From Clostridiales bacterium UBA1234 (GTDB taxonomy: Bacteria; Bacillota; Clostridia; TANB77; UBA1234), in the NCBI GenBank assembly GCA_002308995.1, contig DBWQ01000003.1, positions 104,171 through 133,069 on the forward strand: a DNA stretch of 28,899 nt, written 5' to 3'. The position numbers and the translations under genes are program-made. Below, in pieces: positions 22,615-28,899 of this stretch (within the stretch, counting starts at the first letter, position 1; the number at the start of each line of letters is the position of its first letter). The notes beneath the pieces are model-generated. The model did not search any database and had not been told where the DNA came from. It worked only from the letters and a program-made list of their open reading frames with translations.

Positions 22615-25600
22615 ATGAATTGGACCGATGAACAAAAATCTGCCATCGACGAACGAAATGGAAAACTACTCGTGGCAGCGGGTGCTGGTAGCGGTAAAAC
22701 GGCAGTACTCGTGCAACGAATTTTGAATAAAATCATCGAAGATAAAATTCAAATTGATCAAATGCTCATTGTGACGTTCACGAATGCTGCAGCATCAGAA
22801 ATGCGTGAACGTATTCGTGATGGGCTATATAAGGCGCTAGAGGAGCATCCAGAGCTTCAAAATCAAATTCTGCTAATTAATAAGGCTAGCATTATGACGA
22901 TTGATGCTTTTTGTAAAAAAGTGATTTCGGATCACTTTTTTAAGCTCGGGCTTGACCCTAATTATCGTGTGGCAGATATGGCAGAAAATGAGCTTTTAAA
23001 GCTTGAAGCATTAGAGGAAGTGTTAGAAGAAATCTATGAAGAAAATGATGAAAAGAAGATAGAAGTATTAGAGGCTTATTCTGGGAGTAAATCCGATGAG
23101 GGTGTTAAAGGGATTATCCTTGACATCGATAGCTTTATTCAAAGTTCTCCTTATCCTGAAGCGTGGCTTCATGAAAAATGTGAGATGTATCATCAAACAG
23201 AAGATGATTTTGCAAAAACCATTTGGGGGAAAGAGATTATTTTATATGCCAGAAGTGAGCTACGCGGCATTTTGGAAGAGGAAGAGGCTTTAGTAGATTC
23301 TTTGATGGAGAATCATGAGGCAAAGAATTATTTATTAACACTTCAAGAGGATATCGTGATATTAAAAACACTTTTGCAAAACATGAATACTTGGAATGAT
23401 TTTTATGAGTATTTATCGAAACTAAAACTACCTAGTTTAAAACAGGCACCAAAGCTAGATGAGGAAACCAAAAATGAAGTAAAAGATGTCCGAGATAAAA
23501 TGAAAGATTTGGTGGCAAAGTATTTACGAGACGAAGTGTTTATTGCTTCTTCCGATGAAATCTTTCAAAGTATGCAAAAAATCTATGAAAAGATAACGGT
23601 GCTTTCAGAGATTGTTTTAAAATTTGAGGAAGAGTTTACAGAGAAAAAACATGAGAAAGGCTTAATTGATTTTAGTGATATGGAGCATCTTTGCTTAAAG
23701 CTGTTAAGCGAAAATCAAGAGATTGCAAAGTATTATAAGGAAAAGTATGAAGAAATTTTAGTAGACGAGTATCAAGATAGCAATTTAATTCAAGAGTACA
23801 TATTAAACATGATTTCTCGTGGCAATCTATTTATGGTGGGCGATGTAAAGCAAAGTATCTACCGCTTTAGGCAGGCTCGCCCTGAGCTTTTCTTAGAAAA
23901 GTATCATGCCTATACCGCGGATTTATCCCAAGGTTCTTTAGAAAAAAAGATTTTGCTATTTCAAAACTTTAGAAGTAATCAAAATATTATAGAGCAAGCA
24001 AACTTTATCTTTCAAAATATCATGAGTCATGATGTGGGAGAAATTGATTATACGGAAGATGAGTTTTTAAAACTTGGTGCAGACTATTATCCCAATCAAG
24101 GAGAAGAGGCAGAGTTCCATTTCATTGAGACCAAAATGAAGGATACGCTAGAAGAGGGACTAGAAGATGATATTGAGGAAAAGCCACAGCTAGAGGGTAG
24201 AGTGATTGCAAGTAGAATTTTAGAGATTGTGGGGAAAATGGATGTATATGATAAAACCATTGGTGGTATGCGAAAAGCTAGGTTTTCTGATATAGCCATT
24301 CTTCTTCGTGCTACCAAAAGCTCTGCAGAGGTATTTGTGGATGAATTAAATCAAAAAAACATTCCTGCTTTTGCTGATATTAATACAGGCTATTTTGAAA
24401 ATGCGGAAGTACAGGTGATACTTTCTTTATTAAAAATCATCGATAATCCGTATCAAGATATTCCTTTAGTTGCTGTTTTACGAAGCGAAATTGGCAAGTT
24501 TTCTCCAAACGAGTTAAGTGAAATAAGAGCGATTGATAAAGCCTCTTCGTTTTATGAGGCAATGATGAAAAGTATTGGCAATGGCAATCAAAAAGTGGCT
24601 GAATTTGTGAGTAAGCTAAACAATTGGCGCGAGCTTTCTAGAAGGATTCCACTCGATGAACTGATATGGACATTATATGAAGAGACAGGATATTATCACT
24701 ATGTATCGCTTCTTCCAGATGGCAAGATTCGTACGAGTAATTTAAAGGCACTTCTCGATAGAGCATCAAGATACGATAAAACAAGCTATCGTGGGTTATT
24801 CAATTTTATTAATTTCTTAGACCATATTCGAGAATCTTCTGGAGATTTTGGAAGTAGTAAACCATTATCCGAAAACGATAATGTTGTTAGAATAATGAGT
24901 ATCCATAAGAGTAAAGGATTAGAGTTCCCAATTGTATTTTTGGCAGGTACTTCGCGTCGCTTTAATATGAGGGATTTTAGTAGCTCGATGATTCTTCATC
25001 AAGATTTAGGCTTTGGAGCAGATGTCATTGATGTGGAAAAGAGAATCTATTATCCAAGTGTACCAAAGCTTGCATTAAAGCTTAGAGGAAGAAGAGAGGC
25101 CATTTCGGAGGAAATGCGCATTTTGTATGTTGCATTAACACGTGCAAGGGAAAAGCTGATTATAACGGCAATGGTGCCAGACGCAGAAAAAGTGGTAGGT
25201 CAATGGAGTCATCCTAATCATTTATACTTAACTGCTAATAGCACATCCTTTGCAGAGTGGATTGGAAGAACGGTTATAGGCAAAACGAACTTATTCAAAC
25301 AAAAAGTATGGACTTATCAAGAGGTACTTGCATTATCCAATGAAAGTAATACTTTGGCGAAAGTGTTATCTTTGGAAGACTTAATGCAAGGCGCGTCTAA
25401 AGAATCAAGAGAGTATCAGACGATTCAGGAAAAACTTACTTGGCAATATCCATATGCTAATTCAACCAAGATTCCTAATAAAGTAACGGTTACGGAACTT
25501 AAAAGGCTTAACACTGTTTTAGAAGAAAACGAAAATAAAGTTACAAATGAAATGATAACTTGTCCTGATTTCTTAAAACAAGAAGCAGAAAAAATGACGG

Positions 25601-26079
25601 GAAACAAATATGGTACCTTGGTCCATAACTTAATGCAAAGGCTAGATATGCATGCACCAAACGTCGATACTATTCTCGATAGCGTCGAGGCAGATGAAGT
25701 AACTAAAAAGCGCTTACGAAAAGATGTCGAAAGCTTCTTGCAATCAAGTTTTTACCAAGAAGTCAAAAAGGCAGATAAAATCTATAAAGAAGCACCATTC
25801 AACTTAGAAGTAAAAGTAAGCGATGTTTATGATGTATCAGATTCCTCTGGAGACGACATTTTAATGATACAAGGCATCATCGACATGTACTATGAAACAC
25901 CAGAAGGCCTTGTATTGGTGGATTACAAAACCGATCACGTAGAAAATGAGCAAGAACTCATCACACGCTACAAAAAGCAACTAGACTATTACGAAGAAGC
26001 ACTGGAAAAATTAACCAAACAAGACATCACGAAAAAGATCATTTATTCCTTTGCTCTTCAAAAAGCAATCGAAATTTAA
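22615..26079 (+). CDS. addA: ATP-dependent helicase/nuclease subunit A
   Basis: A 1154-residue AddA, the UvrD-type 3'-5' helicase plus nuclease subunit of AddAB. Walker A LVAAGAGSGKTAVLVQRI (22-29), motif Ia VTFTNAAASEMRERI, motif II VDEYQDSN (384-388), VGDVKQSIYRFRQARPELF, the later helicase motifs RIMSIHKSKGLEFPIVFLAG and LYVALTRAREKLIIT. The C-terminal RecB-like nuclease has His in YGTLVHNLMQ, Asp1090 in GIIDMYY and LVDYKTDH (Asp1103, Lys1105). Helicase and nuclease residues are intact. I start at the ATG at 22615, 6 bases after GGGGTG; a GTG at 22606 lies in the ribosome site. Gene order addB-addA is the Bacillota norm. A hairpin terminator follows ten bases after the stop. Confidence 0.97.
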   Translation: MNWTDEQKSAIDERNGKLLVAAGAGSGKTAVLVQRILNKIIEDKIQIDQMLIVTFTNAAASEMRERIRDGLYKALEEHPELQNQILLINKASIMTIDAFCKKVISDHFFKLGLDPNYRVADMAENELLKLEALEEVLEEIYEENDEKKIEVLEAYSGSKSDEGVKGIILDIDSFIQSSPYPEAWLHEKCEMYHQTEDDFAKTIWGKEIILYARSELRGILEEEEALVDSLMENHEAKNYLLTLQEDIVILKTLLQNMNTWNDFYEYLSKLKLPSLKQAPKLDEETKNEVKDVRDKMKDLVAKYLRDEVFIASSDEIFQSMQKIYEKITVLSEIVLKFEEEFTEKKHEKGLIDFSDMEHLCLKLLSENQEIAKYYKEKYEEILVDEYQDSNLIQEYILNMISRGNLFMVGDVKQSIYRFRQARPELFLEKYHAYTADLSQGSLEKKILLFQNFRSNQNIIEQANFIFQNIMSHDVGEIDYTEDEFLKLGADYYPNQGEEAEFHFIETKMKDTLEEGLEDDIEEKPQLEGRVIASRILEIVGKMDVYDKTIGGMRKARFSDIAILLRATKSSAEVFVDELNQKNIPAFADINTGYFENAEVQVILSLLKIIDNPYQDIPLVAVLRSEIGKFSPNELSEIRAIDKASSFYEAMMKSIGNGNQKVAEFVSKLNNWRELSRRIPLDELIWTLYEETGYYHYVSLLPDGKIRTSNLKALLDRASRYDKTSYRGLFNFINFLDHIRESSGDFGSSKPLSENDNVVRIMSIHKSKGLEFPIVFLAGTSRRFNMRDFSSSMILHQDLGFGADVIDVEKRIYYPSVPKLALKLRGRREAISEEMRILYVALTRAREKLIITAMVPDAEKVVGQWSHPNHLYLTANSTSFAEWIGRTVIGKTNLFKQKVWTYQEVLALSNESNTLAKVLSLEDLMQGASKESREYQTIQEKLTWQYPYANSTKIPNKVTVTELKRLNTVLEENENKVTNEMITCPDFLKQEAEKMTGNKYGTLVHNLMQRLDMHAPNVDTILDSVEADEVTKKRLRKDVESFLQSSFYQEVKKADKIYKEAPFNLEVKVSDVYDVSDSSGDDILMIQGIIDMYYETPEGLVLVDYKTDHVENEQELITRYKKQLDYYEEALEKLTKQDITKKIIYSFALQKAIEI

Positions 26080-26380
26080 CGACCAAGAGGGACGCTGGAT
26101 TTTGTCCGGCGCCCTATTTTTTATCCCTTCGCACACAAAGCTTTCCAGATCCAGCTAGCGACCAAAAGGGACAGACGTCTGGAAAGCATTGATACTGTAG
26201 TACTTGAAAAAAGGATTTTTAAGGCTTTTTGATGCCATTGAAATGCTATTGAATAGGGTCTTTTAACGTCTGTCCCTTTTGGTCGCTAAGTGGTCCTTGA
26301 AACCGTTGGAGGAGAACGACTTGAAAAATGGTTTGCGACCAAAATGGAGCGTCCCTCTTGACCGGCTAGGGACTTTTTTG
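26080..26380. repeat. nested REP-like inverted-repeat cluster between addA and dnaG
   Basis: This gene-free stretch contains three nested inverted repeats. The outer one is 26081-26096 with 26348-26363 (14 of 16 match). The inner one is a perfect 22-bp pair, 26157-26178 with 26266-26287. The third is a perfect 10-bp pair, GCTTTCCAGA at 26140-26149 with 26178-26187. The motif CGACCAAnAnGGA recurs at 26080, 26158 and 26336 forward and at 26272-26286 in reverse (with a related reverse copy at 26349-26363). The core CG-C-AAAAGGG resembles the right flank of the transposase at 2811-2822. The remainder up to the dnaG promoter (26430) is AT-rich with nothing else seen. Confidence 0.75.
26089..26122 (+). 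terminator. rho-independent terminator of addBA
   Basis: GGGACGCTGGA pairs with TCCGGCGCCC (one bulged A, one G-U) around TTTTG. TA and six T follow. Its left arm overlaps the outer inverted repeat of the adjacent repeat cluster. Confidence 0.8.
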
Positions 26381-26429
26381 TTAACTAAGCAGGATTTTAA
26401 AAAAATTAGTCGAATTTATTAAATATAGG

Positions 26430-26458
26430 TTGAATTTTTTTGACTTTACTGCTAAAAT
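26430..26458 (+). promoter_or_regulatory. sigma-A-type promoter of the dnaG-rpoD operon
   Basis: TTGAAT at 26430-26435, a 17-base spacer and TAAAAT at 26453-26458. It sits inside an open 5' extension of the dnaG frame, which argues that the extension is not translated. Confidence 0.75.
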
Positions 26459-26507
26459 ATTGTCGCTTTTGAGATTTTTGCGGGTTGATACTGATAAGGG
26501 AGGAAAG

Positions 26508-28316
26508 ATGGCGTTTTATTCTGATGATGTAATTGAAAATGTGAAGGCTGCGAGTGATATTGTGGATGTTGTTTCTGGCTATGTTAACCTGAAGCGCAAG
26601 GGCAATAATTATTTTGGCCTTTGTCCTTTTCATAAGGAGAAGACGGGTTCTTTTTCTGTGTCAGCAGAGAAACAGATTTTTCATTGTTTTGGTTGTGGTG
26701 AAGGCGGTAATGTGATTCGTTTTATTATGAAAATTGAGAATATTGGTTTTCAAGAGGCGGTTGAGTTTTTGGCAGATAAGTTTCACGTGACGCTTCCGAC
26801 TCTTCAGTATGAAGATGGAAATCTTTCCCAAGAGGAGCTTTTAAAGAAGGAATACACGAAAAAACGTCTTTACGAGATTAATAAGCTTTCTGGACGTTTC
26901 TTTTTTGACAATATTGCCAGGTCTAAGCTTGCGCAAGAGTATATTCAAAAAAGAGGGATTTCTCCGAAAACGGTGGCTAAGTTTGGACTTGGGTTTGCGC
27001 TAGAAGATAATGGGCTTTCTAAGTTTTTAGTTTCTAGAGGGTTTACCGAAAGTGAAATGCTTGCGACAGGGCTTGTCGGCAAAAGCGAGAGCGGCTATTT
27101 GTATGATAAGTTTAAAAATAGATTTATGTTTCCTATTTTTGATATTATGAATAGAGTTGTCGCTTTTGGTGGAAGAACTTTACTAGATAGTGAAACGATG
27201 AAAGCACAAAAAGTTCCTAAGTATGTGAATTCACCAGAAAATTTAATCTATACTAAGGGAAAGCATTTGTATGGCCTGAATGTGGCTCGCAAGTCGAGCG
27301 AAAAGATGAAGCGTATTTTAGTGGTGGAAGGGTATATGGATGTGATTTCTCCCCATCAAGCTGGTATTTCTAATGTTGTAGCGTCTTTAGGAACGGCTCT
27401 TACCGAGAATCAAGGTCGTCTTCTTCGAAAGTATGCGGAAGAAGTTGTTCTTTCTTATGACTCCGATGATGCAGGTCAAAAGGCAATAATGCGTGGCCTA
27501 GAAGTGATGTCATCGCTTGGTGTTTCAGCAAAAGTGCTTCAAATGGAAGGGGCTAAAGACCCTGATGAATTTGTCCAAAAGTATGGGCCAGAGCGCTTTG
27601 AAAAACTAATTGATAATAGCATTTCTCTTGTGGAGTATAAAGTTGCCAATTTAAGAAAAGAATATAACTTAACCGATATTTCCGAAAAAATTCGTTTTTT
27701 ATCAAAATTATCACAAATTCTTGCTAAAGTAGATAGCAACATCGAGAGAGATATTTATGTGGATAAGTTTTCGCGTGAGCTGAATGTTGGGAAAGAAGCA
27801 ATTAATGCGGAGATTGAAAAAATCATTCTTAAGAAAGAATATGATGTGCAAACTCCTCAAAAAATTAAGCCTTTGTTGAACGAGTCATATGTGGACAAAA
27901 GTGCTGTAGAACTTGAAAACATGATTATATTTCTTCTCTTGCAGCGTGATATTGGCATTTATCTTAAAATTAGTGAAGTGTTTTCACCGGAGGATGCCAA
28001 AGTTGAAATACATCGACATTTGATTGATAAAATTTATCATTTTTATGAAACAGAAGACTATTCTAGCAAAGATTATTTATCTTGTTGTGAGTCTGATGAA
28101 GAGATGAACTTAGTTTCAGAGCTTATGATGCAAGAGTCATCTACCGATGATGTTCAAAAGCTTACGACGGAGATTGTGAGACAAATTGAAATAAAAAAAT
28201 TAGAAGAAGAAAAAAACATACTAACTAAGAAAATTGCAGAAACTACTACAGATGATGAAAATAGAGAACTTTTTGATAAGCTAAATCAAGTCATTCAAAA
28301 GCTTGCCAAAAGGTAA
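26508..28316 (+). CDS. dnaG: DNA primase
   Basis: A 602-residue replicative primase that makes RNA primers for the lagging strand with the DnaB helicase. The N-terminal CHC2 zinc finger has Cys39, His42, Cys60 and Cys63 (GLCPFHKEKTGSFSVS, FHCFGCGEGG). The catalytic core has TOPRIM motifs LVVEGYMDVIS (Glu274, Asp278) and SYDSDDAGQKA (Asp318, Asp320), which match the metal-binding acidic residues of the family. The C-terminal helical helicase-binding region is present and ends in a coiled, Glu/Lys-rich tail. I start at the ATG at 26508, 4 bases after AAGGGAGGA with a family-like MAFYSDDVIENVKAASDI; the frame is open upstream from a TTG at 26430, but that is the promoter. rpoD follows 31 bases later, the conserved macromolecular-synthesis pair. 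Confidence 0.97.
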   Translation: MAFYSDDVIENVKAASDIVDVVSGYVNLKRKGNNYFGLCPFHKEKTGSFSVSAEKQIFHCFGCGEGGNVIRFIMKIENIGFQEAVEFLADKFHVTLPTLQYEDGNLSQEELLKKEYTKKRLYEINKLSGRFFFDNIARSKLAQEYIQKRGISPKTVAKFGLGFALEDNGLSKFLVSRGFTESEMLATGLVGKSESGYLYDKFKNRFMFPIFDIMNRVVAFGGRTLLDSETMKAQKVPKYVNSPENLIYTKGKHLYGLNVARKSSEKMKRILVVEGYMDVISPHQAGISNVVASLGTALTENQGRLLRKYAEEVVLSYDSDDAGQKAIMRGLEVMSSLGVSAKVLQMEGAKDPDEFVQKYGPERFEKLIDNSISLVEYKVANLRKEYNLTDISEKIRFLSKLSQILAKVDSNIERDIYVDKFSRELNVGKEAINAEIEKIILKKEYDVQTPQKIKPLLNESYVDKSAVELENMIIFLLLQRDIGIYLKISEVFSPEDAKVEIHRHLIDKIYHFYETEDYSSKDYLSCCESDEEMNLVSELMMQESSTDDVQKLTTEIVRQIEIKKLEEEKNILTKKIAETTTDDENRELFDKLNQVIQKLAKR

Positions 28317-28347
28317 TCTAATAGAGAGTATAGGAAGGGGTATTAAA

Positions 28348-28899
28348 ATGAGCGAAGAAGTAAAGGACTCCAAAGATATTGTCAAACAAATTGTGGATAA
28401 TGCCGCGAAGAAGGGTTCCATCTCATATAAAGAGATTATTGAAGTTCTAGAAAAGTATGAGTTAGAGCCAAATCAAATTGAAAAAATATATGATGGTTTG
28501 GAAGCGGCAAATGTTGAAATTATCGAAGATTCAGATGAGCCTGATTTTGAAGATCTAGAAGACATTGAAGAAGAAATCAAACTGGAGGATATTGATAATC
28601 TTGAGGTTCCCGAAGGTGTTGGTGTTGACGACCCAGTTCGATTATATTTAAAAGAGATTGGTAAGATTCCTTTGTTATCCGCTGAGCAAGAGTTAGAATA
28701 TGCGAAAAAGATGATGGATGGCGATGAGGATGCCAAAAAGAAATTATCAGAGGCAAACTTAAGATTGGTTGTAAGTATCGCCAAAAAATATGTAGGGCGT
28801 GGCATGTTGTTCTTAGACTTGATTCAAGAAGGAAACTTAGGATTAATCAAAGCGGTAGAAAAGTTTGATTACCGTAAAGGTTATAAATTTTCAACTTAT
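28348..28899 (+). CDS. rpoD: RNA polymerase primary sigma factor, N-terminal 184 residues (3' truncated by window)
   Basis: The ATG at 28348 follows AGGAAGGGG, and the frame stays open to the window end. Residues 1-70 are the acidic region 1.1, rich in Glu/Asp (DLEDIEEEIKLEDIDNLE). DDPVRLYLKEIGKIPLLS is region 1.2. ANLRLVVSIAKKYVGRGMLF and LDLIQEGNLGLIKAVEKFDY are regions 2.1-2.2, which bind core polymerase, and YRKGYKFSTY begins region 2.3. This is the housekeeping sigma-70/sigma-A type and not a sporulation or alternative factor, as the region 1.1 plus 1.2 layout and position after dnaG show. It should recognise the TTGNNN-17-TATAAT promoters seen in this window. The rest of region 2 and regions 3-4 lie beyond the window. 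Confidence 0.97.
   Translation, partial: MSEEVKDSKDIVKQIVDNAAKKGSISYKEIIEVLEKYELEPNQIEKIYDGLEAANVEIIEDSDEPDFEDLEDIEEEIKLEDIDNLEVPEGVGVDDPVRLYLKEIGKIPLLSAEQELEYAKKMMDGDEDAKKKLSEANLRLVVSIAKKYVGRGMLFLDLIQEGNLGLIKAVEKFDYRKGYKFSTY

Noticed and set aside
26080..26380. The inverted-repeat cluster as a CRISPR array, attachment site or replication origin
   Set aside because: Repeats are nested and inverted and not evenly spaced. There is no integrase or tRNA gene next to it and no DnaA-box cluster was noticed.

Overview
The window is AT-rich (low G+C by eye) chromosomal DNA from an anaerobic Bacillota bacterium, most likely a clostridial (Lachnospirales-like) species. The pointers are a PEP-utilising pyruvate phosphate dikinase, AddAB rather than RecBCD, the dnaG-rpoD pair, an RsbU/RsbW/RsbV-type partner-switching module, SLH-domain surface proteins, strong AGGAGG ribosome sites and TTGNNN-17-TATAAT promoters. 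No tRNA, rRNA, CRISPR array or prophage was seen.

Layout. (1) 1-1887: 3' part of ppdK, cut by the window edge. (2) 1889-2838: a REP-associated tyrosine transposase (RAYT) gene between GGGGACA-type hairpin repeats, two direct copies upstream and one inverted copy overlapping its stop codon. (3) 2849-3631: a small lipoprotein gene with its own promoter and terminator. (4) 3667-6793: a two-gene signalling unit. The first product is a six-TM membrane protein carrying both a SpoIIE-type phosphatase and an RsbW-type kinase domain. The second is a STAS domain fused to an APH/choline-kinase-like domain. (5) 6808-9062: a divergent Ham1/RdgB-like protein, a two-CBS-domain protein and an AI-2E-family permease. 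(6) 9037-9513, minus strand: a small membrane-anchored predicted OB-fold protein. (7) 9652-16929: a surface-protein operon. It encodes a three-SLH-repeat protein whose signal peptide lies in a different frame from the SLH domains, then a secreted protein of about 2171 residues with nine Cys-pair knuckles and no visible wall anchor. (8) 16931-19011: cmk, plsC, scpB. (9) 19012-19210: a palindromic, MITE-like element with perfect 21-bp ends. (10) 19243-26079: addB and addA. (11) 26080-26380: terminator and a nested cluster of REP-like repeats. (12) 26430-28899: promoter, dnaG and the 5' part of rpoD.

How it fits together. Most of the second half is housekeeping: nucleotide and phospholipid synthesis, chromosome segregation, recombinational repair and replication/transcription initiation. 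Interest lies in three places. The first is the signalling pair at 3741-6793, where the antagonistic phosphatase and kinase are fused and the STAS output domain carries its own kinase-like domain. The second is the SLH plus giant-protein operon at 9740-16876, where a wall-binding module and an anchorless giant protein are encoded with the ribosome site of the second overlapping the stop of the first. The third is the set of palindromic intergenic elements, of at least three kinds, including a possible RAYT/REP pairing between 2 kb and 26 kb. No clearly new defence or mobile system was recognised. The strongest candidates for undescribed biology are the STAS-kinase fusion module and the giant surface protein.
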